Source: Pedobacter sp014947265 (lineage in GTDB: Bacteria; Bacteroidota; Bacteroidia; Sphingobacteriales; Sphingobacteriaceae). From it: DNA of 64,000 nt. The notes beneath the pieces were generated by a model. The model made no database searches. It was not told the DNA's origin and saw only the letters and a program-made list of their open reading frames with translations. Below are positions 26,976-35,854 of this stretch, piece after piece (the stretch's first letter is position 1; each line of letters starts with the position of its first letter). Made by a program: the position numbers and the translations under genes. The stretch is from the NCBI RefSeq assembly GCF_014947265.1, contig NZ_JADCNK010000022.1, positions 1 to 64,000 of the forward strand, written 5' to 3'.

Positions 26976-27192
26976 CCCTCGGACCTCTTTTATAAATTAC
27001 AAGACCATTTAAAAAATTGCGCAGAATCTGATCGCCGCAAGGTTTAAAATTCTCGTGGTCTTCGTTTCTGAAAATATCACCCAGCTCTGCCTTTGTCACT
27101 TTAAAACCCACCAAGTCGCAGATGGTAATAATATCTTCTGTTTTAAGTGATAAGGCTACTCTAAGTTTTTTTAATATATCGTTATTGCTCAT
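26959..27192 (-). CDS. DUF1456 (YehS-like) protein, single-repeat form
   Basis: This 77-residue protein begins MSNNDILKKLRVALSLKTED and carries KAELGDIFRNEDHENFKPCG, the DUF1456 pattern. The E. coli relative YehS has two copies in about 156 residues; here one copy is present, which is a common short form. The end overlaps the barrel gene by 17 bp. The family has no settled function. Confidence 0.85.
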   Translation of the reverse strand: MSNNDILKKLRVALSLKTEDIITICDLVGFKVTKAELGDIFRNEDHENFKPCGDQILRNFLNGLVIYKRGPRDEKKQ

Positions 27193-27282
27193 TGCTAATG
27201 GTAAGGATTATAATGTTTTAATGTTGCAAAATGCCTAAAATTTTGATTTAGCTATCCAGACTTCCAACTGCGGACTTATCTT

Positions 27283-28587
27283 CTAACTTGCTATCTCTAA
27301 TTTAAGTTTCTTTCCTTTAATTTTTTCGCCGTTTAGTTTTTTTAACAATTGGGTTATTTTACTTCGTTTTACAGCTACATAACTGGTTGTATCTTTAACT
27401 TCTATTAGTCCTAAATCTTCTTTTACCAGATCTCCTTTTTGTAAAAACAGGCCCACAATGTCAATTTTATTAATTTTATCTTTCTTACCATGAGCCAGGT
27501 ATAAGGTAACCCAATCGCTCTCTTGTGGTAAAACATACCGGTCTTCTAAAACTTCCTCCTCAATATCATCAGGCAGGTATTTGTAGTTTTCTTCACTTGT
27601 TAAAATGGCGTAGGCTGTTCCTTTTGCATGCATGCGCGCCGTACGACCATTGCGGTGAATATAGGCATCTTCGGTATAGGGCAATTGATAGTGTACAATA
27701 TGTTCCACTTCCGGTATATCGAGGCCACGTGCTGCCAGATCTGTGGTGATTAAAATCCGATGGCTACCATTTCTAAATTTAAGTAGTGCCTTTTCTCGAT
27801 CAAATTGCTCCATTCCGCCATGAAAAACATCATGCCCTAAACCATTTTCGAACAGTAAGTCACTTATCCGGTCTACCGTTTCCCTGTGGTTACAGAATAC
27901 CAATGTATTTTTGCTGCCTATTTTACTCAGTAATCTGAATAGGTAATCTAACTTATCGGCTGCAGGTACTGTTATTTTTTTGAGCTTTAGATCTGGTTTT
28001 GCTTCTATATTTTTTGAATAATCAACTTCAACAGGTGCATTTAACTTTACAAAAGCCGGAATTTCTTCCATTTTAGTCGCAGAAGTAAGTATACGCTGTT
28101 TTAAAGAAAGCAGCGAGCCAATGATATAGGACATATCATTTTCAAAGCCAAACTCCAGTGCTTTATCAAATTCATCTAAAACTAAGGTCTCTATAAAAGA
28201 TTCGTCAAAGTTCTGATGCTCTAAATGGTAAGCGATCCTGCCAGGTGTTCCGATCAGGACAGCTGGTGGGTGTGCGAGGTTGTTTTTTTCGATCCTTACC
28301 GCATGGCCGCCGTAACAGCAGTTTACCTTAAACGAAGTGCCCATTTGTTTAAAAACCTGCTCAATTTGAAGTGCAAGTTCTCTTGAAGGAACAAGAACCA
28401 AAGCCTGTACGCCTTTAACTCCCGTTTTTAAATTGGAAAGCAAGGGCAATAAAAAGGCCAACGTTTTCCCTGAACCCGTTGGCGCTATTAATATTACATC
28501 TTTACCAGTCTTAGCTGCTTTTACAGAAGACTCCTGCATCTCATTAAGTGCAGAAATGTTTAATTTTTTTAAGGCATTTTCCATCAT
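27283..28587 (-). CDS. DEAD-box RNA helicase with DEFD motif II and DbpA-like C-terminus
   Basis: This 434-residue ATP-dependent RNA helicase shows motif I APTGSGKT (35-42), Ia PSRELA, GTPGR (113-117), motif II D138-E-F-D141 in place of DEAD, SAT (169-171) and motif VI HRNGRTAR. The last ~70 residues (VGLFLQKGDLVKEDLGLIEV) match the DbpA-type RNA-binding domain that recognises 23S rRNA hairpin 92, so a role in large-subunit assembly is likely. It lacks a long basic tail. It follows a 72-residue gene by 50 bp. Confidence 0.88.
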   Translation of the reverse strand: MMENALKKLNISALNEMQESSVKAAKTGKDVILIAPTGSGKTLAFLLPLLSNLKTGVKGVQALVLVPSRELALQIEQVFKQMGTSFKVNCCYGGHAVRIEKNNLAHPPAVLIGTPGRIAYHLEHQNFDESFIETLVLDEFDKALEFGFENDMSYIIGSLLSLKQRILTSATKMEEIPAFVKLNAPVEVDYSKNIEAKPDLKLKKITVPAADKLDYLFRLLSKIGSKNTLVFCNHRETVDRISDLLFENGLGHDVFHGGMEQFDREKALLKFRNGSHRILITTDLAARGLDIPEVEHIVHYQLPYTEDAYIHRNGRTARMHAKGTAYAILTSEENYKYLPDDIEEEVLEDRYVLPQESDWVTLYLAHGKKDKINKIDIVGLFLQKGDLVKEDLGLIEVKDTTSYVAVKRSKITQLLKKLNGEKIKGKKLKLEIAS

Positions 28588-28637
28588 TCCGCCGTAAAGG
28601 TAATCATTTCTCTTCAGGGCGAAAACGGTAGCCTTAG

Positions 28638-28856
28638 TTAGGATTTTAAAAATCTGCTCCGCAGCTTCCGAAGGGTAGAAAAGTTGAGTCTTTTATCAAG
28701 CAACATTAACATGCTGCCACGTTTAGACATTGAAGATAATACCTTTTCATTGACGGCGTCAACCGAAGATAAGATTTTGTCTGCCAGTTCATCTACAAAT
28801 TTATTCGCTCTGCTATTTTGTAATAACTGGAGCTCTTGAATTAATTCTGCTCTCAT
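28638..28856 (-). CDS. 72-aa helical protein upstream of the helicase
   Basis: A 72-residue, mostly helical protein with charged residues throughout and a basic end (LRKLRSRFLKS). There is no known domain. It reads in the same direction as the helicase and ends 50 bp before it, so it is probably co-transcribed. Codon use is like its neighbours. Coding status is likely but not certain. Confidence 0.55.
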   Translation of the reverse strand: MRAELIQELQLLQNSRANKFVDELADKILSSVDAVNEKVLSSMSKRGSMLMLLDKRLNFSTLRKLRSRFLKS

Positions 28857-29070
28857 AATTAAGAATTTTAAATGATTGTATAAATATTAACGGACCGAAT
28901 AATAATTTGTTTCAACAAATTAGAAGTTCATCCAAACTATTATGACTAACTTGTTGATAACTAACTTTTTGTTAGCAAATAAACAATCCTGGCTTAACAT
29001 ATATTTAATTTTTAGCGCTTATTTTTATAAAAACCTGATTACCATTCGTTAACCTCAAAAAATACAATGT

Positions 29071-29544
29071 ATGACGTGGAAAAAATTTAGTGGTGAAATT
29101 ATTCAATCTTCAATCCTGGAAGAAGTAGAAAATGCGATTATCAGAGAAAGTGAAAATGGCTTTAAACTTAAAGTTTGCATCGGTACCGATTCGCAGGTAA
29201 AAGGTGCAGTAACTGATTTTGCAACTGTGATTGTGCTCTTAAGAGAACATCATGGCGGTTTTATGTACATCCATCAGGAAAAGAGTACGCAGCAGGTAAG
29301 CATCAAAGAAAGAATGTTAATGGAAGTACAGAAATCTATCGAAACCGCTTATTCCATTTGCGATTTACTTGACATTTATGATGTGGCTTTAGAAGTACAT
29401 GCAGATATCAATACCAGTCCGTTATTTAAATCCAACAAAGCGCTAAATGATGCCATGGGGTATATTTTAAGCATGGGCTTTATTTTTAAAGCTAAACCGG
29501 AAGCATTTGCAAGCTCCACCTGCGCAGATAAGATGGTGCATTAA
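29071..29544 (+). CDS. RNase H-like YkuK-family protein (DUF458)
   Basis: This 157-residue protein fits the YkuK family, which has an RNase H-like fold. CIGTDSQVKG (near 46-55) holds an acidic residue at the expected first catalytic position, with VALEVHADIN near 108-117 giving a second. Nuclease activity is not established for the family. It stands alone, divergent from the 72-aa gene across 214 bp of AT-rich DNA. Confidence 0.85.
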   Translation: MTWKKFSGEIIQSSILEEVENAIIRESENGFKLKVCIGTDSQVKGAVTDFATVIVLLREHHGGFMYIHQEKSTQQVSIKERMLMEVQKSIETAYSICDLLDIYDVALEVHADINTSPLFKSNKALNDAMGYILSMGFIFKAKPEAFASSTCADKMVH

Positions 29545-29682
29545 GAGGGAAAATGTGAGATGGAAGAGGGATGATGGTTTAGTTCGGAAGTCAGGGGTCG
29601 GAGGTCAGAAGTCTAGTGTCACCATTTCGAATAATCGTAATGGAATAAGCTTCATTGAGCACTATTTTGTTCCCGTCCGCAA
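29545..29682. other. Purine-rich tract and spacer after the YkuK-like gene
   Basis: The DNA just after the stop (gggaaaatgtgagatggaag) resembles tracts at 35172-35220, 38130-38155, 56340-56370 and 61213-61255. No gene is seen. The flank of the MITE-like repeat follows. Confidence 0.5.
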
Positions 29683-30114
29683 CTACCCTGTGATACGTCT
29701 TTATTAGAATTATTTAAGGCGTTATGCTGGCTTGCTTTGAAAAAGAATAGGCTTTTCCGAAGCACGTCCGTCAATCTCAAGAGCCAGGAAAATCAAAAAA
29801 CAGGTGCACAACAGAACAATTAGCTCTACCAAACCTCAAACGCAGTGGTTTTGTGTTTCAAAGTTTGCAAAAACTTTCAGGTAGCACAACAAACACAAAA
29901 CAAAGTGCCGCTGTTTTTTGATGTGTATTGGGATTGTGCAAAAGGCTCCTTGCCTGGATTGACTAAGCATTTATTCATGTTTTATTATTGTTTTACTTGC
30001 CATGAATGAGCTCCACTAACGCTTCGGTTTTGCATACTTTTGATGCCTCAAAAGTTTGATGCCGTGCGGCACAGAGCACTAAAAATAATTTCAGTTTTTG
30101 TGTCCACAAAGTAG
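29683..30114 (+). repeat. MITE-like interspersed element, copy 1
   Basis: This 432-bp element starts ctaccctgtgatacgtct and ends tgtgtccacaaagtag. It matches the element at 56727-57096 read on the opposite strand, including gtcaatctcaagagccagga, acgcagtggttttgtgtt and acacaaaacaaagtgccgct. Its right end abuts a type-B palindrome half-site (cgcgggaatgac). The left inverted repeat is decayed here. No intact gene is inside. Confidence 0.75.
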
Positions 30115-30227
30115 GCATTCGCGGGAATGACTAATCTATAATTCCTAGCGCTGCGCTTTATCTATATAAACTATGCGGTTAAACCCAACAAAACCGCATC
30201 TTTGTTGTTGTCCCTTAAAACAAATAC

Positions 30228-30695
30228 TTGAAAACATATAGATTAGAATTTACGCAGAAACTTCCAATAGATTTAGCTACTGCATGGGACTTTTTCTCTT
30301 CGCCCTTAAACCTGGCAGAGATTACCCCAAAAGACATGACTTTTGATGTTACCTCGCCTAATATGGCCAACACCAAAATGTATCCGGGTTTAATTATTAC
30401 CTACAAGGTTTCTCCTTTATTTGGAATTAAATTGAGCTGGGTCACCGAAATTACACATGTAAAGGATAAAGAATATTTTATAGACGAACAGCGTTTCGGC
30501 CCATTTGCTTTCTGGCACCATCAACACCATTTCGAAAAAATAGACGGAGGAGTTTTAATGCACGATACGTTACACTATAGCATAGGTTGGGGACCGATTG
30601 GCAGCATCGCAAATGCGGTAATTGTGAATAATAAAATCAATGAGATTTTTAAGTTCCGTTATCAGAAAGTTGAAGAACTTTTCGGTAAGTTTTAA
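30228..30695 (+). CDS. SRPBCC-family (START/Bet v1-like) ligand-binding protein
   Basis: This 155-residue protein has the family's pattern: TQKLPIDLATAWDFFSSPLNLAEITP at the start and QRFGPFAFWHHQHHFEKIDGG in the middle. Such proteins bind hydrophobic ligands or act as cyclases; close relatives are annotated cell-division-inhibitor-like. Translation must begin at TTG (30228), because an in-frame stop lies 12 bp upstream and no ATG is near. It faces the DUF4468 gene 10 bp away. Confidence 0.85.
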   Translation: MKTYRLEFTQKLPIDLATAWDFFSSPLNLAEITPKDMTFDVTSPNMANTKMYPGLIITYKVSPLFGIKLSWVTEITHVKDKEYFIDEQRFGPFAFWHHQHHFEKIDGGVLMHDTLHYSIGWGPIGSIANAVIVNNKINEIFKFRYQKVEELFGKF

Positions 30696-30705
30696 CTTGA
30701 AGCTT

Positions 30706-31284
30706 TTACCATTTTTTGGTAGAAATGGTTTCAGTTTTCTTTTTGGTTATCTCTACCCTACTGGTTGCTAAATACTTCTTAAAGTCATCGCCAAATTTTT
30801 CTATTTTGTTATAGGCGCTATTTAAAATATCTTTCCATGCACCAGCGCTAAGTTTACCTGGTGTACGCTCTAAAGGCACTCCAATTTTAGTTGTGGCAAC
30901 AAAATTCCCGTAACGGTCTCGCTGGTATGGGATAAAAAGCAGATCAGTTAACCAGAACCGGTATTTGCCATTACGTGCCTCAAAAACAAAATTAAAACTC
31001 ATTTCTCCGCTTGGATGGCCCGCCACTAAAATTGTTTTATCGATCACCATAGTTCCTTTCGCCAGCACAGAAGAATCGGTAATAGTTTCTTGCGTCATCG
31101 ATTTTTTATAAGCCACGTTAACAAAAGATTTGGCCCTTTGCAGTAAAGTATCTTTGTTTACCACTTGCGAATCTACCACCTTATAATAGATAAATTTACC
31201 GTTATCATCTTTAGAAAACTGTTTCTGTTGTGCGGATAATTGAATGGAAAGAAAAGCAAGAGTAATAAAAAGAAGGTGTTTCAT
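30706..31284 (-). CDS. Secreted DUF4468 protein
   Basis: I choose the ATG at 31284, which gives a 192-residue protein with a clean signal peptide (MKHLLFITLAFLSIQLSAQ); a start 7 codons upstream would add a poor leader. The mature part, with ITDSSVLAKGTMVIDK and VFEARNGKYRFWLTDL, matches the TBP-like DUF4468 family common in Bacteroidota periplasms. The C-terminus is Lys/Thr-rich. The role is unknown. A terminator separates it from the porin gene upstream. Confidence 0.85.
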   Translation of the reverse strand: MKHLLFITLAFLSIQLSAQQKQFSKDDNGKFIYYKVVDSQVVNKDTLLQRAKSFVNVAYKKSMTQETITDSSVLAKGTMVIDKTILVAGHPSGEMSFNFVFEARNGKYRFWLTDLLFIPYQRDRYGNFVATTKIGVPLERTPGKLSAGAWKDILNSAYNKIEKFGDDFKKYLATSRVEITKKKTETISTKKW

Positions 31285-31330
31285 TTGAAATCGGTTAATA
31301 GACAATTCTAAATATTTAAAGGTAAGAAAA

Positions 31331-31362
31331 AGCCGTCCCGATTTTACATCGGAACGGCCTTA
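31331..31362 (-). terminator. Terminator of the porin/amt operon
   Basis: On the minus strand aaggccgttccgatg, a short loop, then atcgggacggcttttt: a stem with one bulge and a T-run, about 20 bp after the porin stop. Confidence 0.85.
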
Positions 31363-31381
31363 TATTAACATTTTTATTTCC

Positions 31382-32407
31382 TTAAAAAGCGTAAACTGCT
31401 GCCAAAGAAAACTGGCCACCATTTGGAGCTACAGCACCACTCTTGTTAAAGAACGGTTTATCACTGTTATGGTCTAATCTTACTTCTGGGATAAATGTTA
31501 AACCACCAGATTTAATGTTTGCAGTAAGTGTTACTGCAGTAAAAGCAGTAGCCGGAACTGCACCCGCGGCTTTAAATTTAAAGTACTCACCTCTTAAACC
31601 TAAAGTTACTGCATCCAATACAGCAAATTGAGGGTACAGCGCTGCACCTGCGTAACTTCCTGGTACCGAACTATCTTTGATATCATAATTAGCGGCATTT
31701 AAACCCAATTTAAATTTCTCTGTAATTTGATACGAAGTAGTTAAATCTATAATCGTTCCATACCCGCCAAAACCAGCCCCTGATAAGGCGTTGATGTAAG
31801 CAGTCCAGCCTTCAACAGGAGCAACCATTAACTGGCCACCGATAGCCGAAACGCCTCTCGAAGCTGAGTAAACGTTCCAATCGTTAAATAAACCAGCCAT
31901 TAAACTTACTTTATCGCTGAATTTATAAGTGGCTTTAATCCCCGCATTTTGGAAAGGGCCATTGGTAAACAGGTATGAAGTAGAATAGTTAAAGTTTCCA
32001 ACCGGTGAGATTACCTCATATCCAATGAATGTACCCATGTAACCGGCTGTCATACTAAACTGATCGGTAAAATCGTAGTTAACATATAAGTTTTGAATAT
32101 TAAAAGACGAACCTCCAGCTGCCGCATCAGGAATAGATTGCGATTGTCCTCTCGGGCCAAAAGAAAGCTCTCCAACAAATGAAGCTTTACCTGTTTTTTT
32201 CTTCAGGGCAATATCAATCATACCTAATGATACCGAGTTGTGATCCGTTACAAAAGATGTTTTTCCGTTTAATGGATTTTTAGCAAAATCATATTTAAAG
32301 TACGTATCTACCGATCCTGAAATTTCAAGTGGTGAGGTTGTGGTCTCTTGCGCCAGGGCACACGTAGTGCTGGCCATTGCAAAAATAGCGGTTAAAAGTT
32401 TCTTCAT
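31382..32407 (-). CDS. Outer-membrane porin (beta-barrel) partner of the ammonium transporter
   Basis: This 341-residue protein has a signal peptide (1-19, CALAQ), then LEISGSVDTYFKYDFAKNPL and repeated amphipathic strands ending GGQFSLAAVYAF, with a terminal Phe typical of barrels inserted by BamA. It fits the BBP2-type porin family of Bacteroidota. It starts 36 bp after the amt gene, so it probably gives ammonium or small solutes a path through the outer membrane. Confidence 0.85.
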   Translation of the reverse strand: MKKLLTAIFAMASTTCALAQETTTSPLEISGSVDTYFKYDFAKNPLNGKTSFVTDHNSVSLGMIDIALKKKTGKASFVGELSFGPRGQSQSIPDAAAGGSSFNIQNLYVNYDFTDQFSMTAGYMGTFIGYEVISPVGNFNYSTSYLFTNGPFQNAGIKATYKFSDKVSLMAGLFNDWNVYSASRGVSAIGGQLMVAPVEGWTAYINALSGAGFGGYGTIIDLTTSYQITEKFKLGLNAANYDIKDSSVPGSYAGAALYPQFAVLDAVTLGLRGEYFKFKAAGAVPATAFTAVTLTANIKSGGLTFIPEVRLDHNSDKPFFNKSGAVAPNGGQFSLAAVYAF

Positions 32408-32443
32408 GTTTGAGCTTGATTTGAGTTTAGATATATAAAATCC

Positions 32444-33850
32444 TTAAGAAATTGGTTCTGTTAATGGACTGTTTTTTTCGATATAGATCGCTCTCTCCTC
32501 TACCAGTAAAGTACCTTGAGAGTATTTCTCATCATGTTGAGAAGCATCAAGACCTAGTTCTTCTTCTTCTTCAGAAACCCTGATTGGATTGATCAGATTT
32601 ACCAGTTTGAAAATCACAAATGATACAACAAAACTGAATATGATTACAATCACCGCACCTTTTAATTGTGTGATAAAGAAAGTCGGGTTGCCATAAAATA
32701 AGCCATCAGCACCCGCAGCATTTACCGTTTTTGTAGCAAAAACACCCGTTAACAACATCCCAACGATACCACCTACACCGTGGCAAGGGAAAACATCCAA
32801 TGTATCATCTAAACTGGTTTTTTGTTTCCATGAAACCACAAGATTGGAGATCACTGCGGCAATAGCACCAATAAATATACTTGATGAGATACTTACAAAA
32901 CCTGCACCTGGTGTAATGGCTACTAAACCAACTACCGCACCGATACAAAAACCCAATACTGAAGGTTTTTTACCTCTTGCTACATCAAAGAACATCCACG
33001 ATAAACCAGCAGCACCAGCAGCGGTATTTGTAGTTAAAAATGCAGAAACAGCTAAACTACCTGCGCTTAGTGCAGAACCGGCGTTAAAACCGAACCAACC
33101 GAACCATAATAAACCTGTACCAATTAATACATAAGGGATATTAGCCGGCGGAACTTCTTTATGCTCTAAGTGAGATTTTCTACGTTTTAAAACCAATGCA
33201 CCAGCTAAAGCGGCCATACCTGCAGAAATGTGCACTACAGTACCACCAGCAAAATCAAGCACGCCCATTTTAAACAAGAAACCTTGTGGATGCCATGTCC
33301 AGTGTGCTAACGGTGAGTAAACAAATATGGCGAATAAAACAATAAATAAAATATAAGAAGTAAAACGGATACGCTCAGCAACGGCTCCAACTACCAAACC
33401 CGGTGTAATGATGGCAAACATTAATTGAAACACAGCAAACAAAGAAAGCGGAATAGTTAAGTCTGCTCCCCCCTGAAGATGTGGTGCTCCGGAATTTACA
33501 CCTTTAAAGAATAGGAATGTGGAAGGGTTTCCAATAAAACCGCCAATGGTATCACCAAAAGCTAAACTAAAACCTACAACCGTCCATAAAACCGTGATTA
33601 CTCCTGCCGCTACCACACTTTTAATCATGGTAGACAATACATTTTTACGATGAACCATTCCACCATAAAAGAATGCAAGGCCTGGAGTCATTAAAAACAC
33701 TAGTGCAGCTGCGATTAATATAAATGCAATGTCTGGTCCACTATACTTACCTTCATCAAAATTAGGAAGAAGCGGAATAAATAGAGCGAAAATTGCGACA
33801 ATCATCAATATCGCAAAAGGCGCGAACTGTTTAAAGGAGAATTTACCCAT
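32444..33850 (-). CDS. amt: Ammonium transporter (Amt family)
   Basis: This 468-residue integral membrane protein has about 11-12 helices. Signature regions are DIAFILIAAALVFLMTPGLAFFYGG at the start, the first conserved pore His in FAGGTVVHISAG and the second in CHGVGGIVGMLL. An acidic C-terminal tail (SEEEEELGLDASQHDEKYSQ) may contact a PII regulator, but no glnB/glnK is adjacent. It is first in an operon with the porin. Upstream is 348 bp of AT-rich DNA. Confidence 0.96.
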   Translation of the reverse strand: MGKFSFKQFAPFAILMIVAIFALFIPLLPNFDEGKYSGPDIAFILIAAALVFLMTPGLAFFYGGMVHRKNVLSTMIKSVVAAGVITVLWTVVGFSLAFGDTIGGFIGNPSTFLFFKGVNSGAPHLQGGADLTIPLSLFAVFQLMFAIITPGLVVGAVAERIRFTSYILFIVLFAIFVYSPLAHWTWHPQGFLFKMGVLDFAGGTVVHISAGMAALAGALVLKRRKSHLEHKEVPPANIPYVLIGTGLLWFGWFGFNAGSALSAGSLAVSAFLTTNTAAGAAGLSWMFFDVARGKKPSVLGFCIGAVVGLVAITPGAGFVSISSSIFIGAIAAVISNLVVSWKQKTSLDDTLDVFPCHGVGGIVGMLLTGVFATKTVNAAGADGLFYGNPTFFITQLKGAVIVIIFSFVVSFVIFKLVNLINPIRVSEEEEELGLDASQHDEKYSQGTLLVEERAIYIEKNSPLTEPIS

Positions 33851-34198
33851 AGTTTTTTAGCTTAATTTGTTTGAAACGTTTAAATAATTTAAATATGCTT
33901 GATTTATTTTTATAAAAATACAACATATTGCATTTTTTACACCATTTAATCTAAATATTTTAATAAAAACGATTAATTTTTGCAAAACAAACCAAAAACA
34001 AACCCTAAAAATAAAAATAACAAAAAATACAGGTTATTTTAATACAAGTTTTTGATAAAAACAAAATCACATATTAACTACTATTTACACTATTTTAGCT
34101 AAAATTTTGAAAAAACAGATCAAAAAAACTGATAGAAAACATAAAAACCCATGAAAATTCATGGTTTTTTAAAAAAAATAACAGAATATTTTAAATTC
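33851..34198. other. 348-bp AT-rich interval upstream of amt
   Basis: The DNA is dominated by A-runs (near 33960-34060) on the plus strand and contains the leftward amt promoter, although no TAnnTTTG element is clear. A bidirectional terminator is at 34146-34173. No gene is seen. Confidence 0.6.
34146..34173. terminator. Bidirectional terminator after the radical SAM gene
   Basis: aacccatgaa and ttcatggttttttaaa form a stem with T-runs on both strands, about 25 bp beyond the stop of the gene at 34199. Confidence 0.75.
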
Positions 34199-35155
34199 CT
34201 AAGAAAAATAGGCAGACCCCTGCACAACTCCTCTTTTTTCAATTTCTTTATCCATATAGGTCTGAATTGCCGATTTATTAAGCCCCCAGTTAGGCGCAAT
34301 CAATAAATCCCAATCTGAAATACCAAAAAGTCGCTGAATCACAATATCCGGACGCAATAAAGGGATTAACTCACAAAGTAAATCGGTATATTCTTCAAGC
34401 GAAAACAATTTAAAAGGCTCTTTTTTATATTTAGCGCCCATTATCGAGCCCTCTACCACATGGAGGTGGTGAAATTTTACAAACTTGATTTGCGGGAAAC
34501 GGTTAATTTCGTGGATATAACCATGCATCTGCTCCCTGGTTTCCCATGGAAAGCCAAAAATGGTATGCACACAGAGATCGAGTTTACTATCTTTTAAAAG
34601 TTCTACTGCAGCAACAAATTCACCATGACTGCAACCTCTGTTAATCTGATCAAGGGTTTCATCATAAATGGATTCCATCCCCATCTCTAAATCCACATCG
34701 AAACGATCGGTATAACTTTCCAATAGTGCAACCTTTTCGGCATCAATGCAATCCGGACGTGTACCCACTGCAAAACCAACAATATCTTCTGTATTGATAG
34801 ACAATGCTTCGTCGTACATCATTTTTAAATAATGAACCGGCGCATAAGTATTGGTATTGGGCTGAAAGTACACAATATACTTATCAGCCTTATAAGATGT
34901 TTTTGCCCTCAACATGCCCTCTTCGAGCTGATCTTTAATATTTGGATTTTTACGCGATGGTTCGGGTGTAAAAGAATCTACATTACAATACGTACATCCA
35001 CCAAAACCTTTGCTCCCATCCCGGTTTGGACAGGTAAATCCACCATCTACAATTACTTTAAATACACGTTGCCCCTTATACTTTTCGCGCAAATGCGTGC
35101 CGTAATTTTTATATCCCTTTATACCTGAATCTACGAGTGTTCCCATTTGCTGCAA
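34199..35155 (-). CDS. TIGR01212-family radical SAM protein (YhcC-like)
   Basis: This 318-residue protein carries Cys42, Cys54 and Cys57 in GGFTCPNRDGSKGFGGCTYC, the spaced cluster motif of the TIGR01212 family, which binds a 4Fe-4S cluster and cleaves SAM. Other conserved segments are YFQPNTNTYAPVHYL, VGTRPDC and VDLEMGMESIYDETL. The reaction is not settled for this family. It stands alone; the gene to its left runs the same way but lies past a repeat tract. Confidence 0.93.
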   Translation of the reverse strand: MQQMGTLVDSGIKGYKNYGTHLREKYKGQRVFKVIVDGGFTCPNRDGSKGFGGCTYCNVDSFTPEPSRKNPNIKDQLEEGMLRAKTSYKADKYIVYFQPNTNTYAPVHYLKMMYDEALSINTEDIVGFAVGTRPDCIDAEKVALLESYTDRFDVDLEMGMESIYDETLDQINRGCSHGEFVAAVELLKDSKLDLCVHTIFGFPWETREQMHGYIHEINRFPQIKFVKFHHLHVVEGSIMGAKYKKEPFKLFSLEEYTDLLCELIPLLRPDIVIQRLFGISDWDLLIAPNWGLNKSAIQTYMDKEIEKRGVVQGSAYFS

Positions 35156-35171
35156 AAATACGCTTTTTGTT

Positions 35172-35220
35172 TGAGAGGTAAGATGAGATTTGAGATATTA
35201 GACATGAGATGTGAGATTGG
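35172..35220. repeat. Purine-rich tract flanking the immunity array
   Basis: agatgagatttgagatatta and gacatgagatgtgagattgg precede gcaaacatttagcgg. A related tract (agatgagatgtgagattgcg, catacgtttagcgg) sits at 38135-38175. The two border the block of four leftward paralogues. Confidence 0.55.
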
Positions 35221-35259
35221 GCAAACATTTAGCGGTAACGGAAACTGCCTGATAAAGGT

Positions 35260-35838
35260 CTATCTTTTTTCAAACCGCTTTTTAAACTCATCTTTTGGCA
35301 TAATATAGGTTAAGTACTTTTCAACATTATATTTAAATTGATTTTCAGTAATATCAACATTCCATCCATCCTCTGGCCCTCTTCTGTTACTGATTGAATC
35401 AGGAAGATCTTCTCTTACTCTAAAAACAGGTATTGGATTGTTAGCGGTACCATATTTAGGATCATCTAAATCATTTTTATTTATAGTTAACAATACAATT
35501 TTTTCTTTCATCACAGAACGAAAAGCAAGTCTTCTGTCCATTGGGAAGTTAAAAAATTTTATCACAAGAAATTTATTGATAGAGGGTTCCTTAAAAGTCA
35601 AATTATAGATAGATTCTTTTGGAGCCAGAAGAGAAGAGGTATAGCTTGTTGTTTTTAGATTTAAAGATTTAGGAATAAATAATCTGTACTCAGAACAGTT
35701 TTGTATATATTTTGACGTAGCCTTACTACCATTATTAAATTTATCTTTAAAAAAGTAATTAATCCCATAAATTATTAAAGGAAATATAACTATTACTCCT
35801 ACAGCCCAGCCAAGGGCTTGTGATGTTTGCTTATTCAT
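35260..35838 (-). CDS. Membrane-anchored immunity-like protein, family A copy 1
   Basis: This 192-residue protein has one N-terminal transmembrane helix (about 8-27) and a periplasmic or lumenal domain. The family motif is DDPKYGTANNPIPVFRV near the middle and FKYNVEKYLTYIMPKDEFKKRF at the end. Its last ~70 codons are almost identical in DNA to the next copy (35300-35453 against 35895-36048), while the first half differs. It sits at the end of a T6SS effector operon, so immunity to a secreted toxin is inferred. Confidence 0.75.
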   Translation of the reverse strand: MNKQTSQALGWAVGVIVIFPLIIYGINYFFKDKFNNGSKATSKYIQNCSEYRLFIPKSLNLKTTSYTSSLLAPKESIYNLTFKEPSINKFLVIKFFNFPMDRRLAFRSVMKEKIVLLTINKNDLDDPKYGTANNPIPVFRVREDLPDSISNRRGPEDGWNVDITENQFKYNVEKYLTYIMPKDEFKKRFEKR

Positions 35839-35854
35839 TTACAGAGTGAAACTA

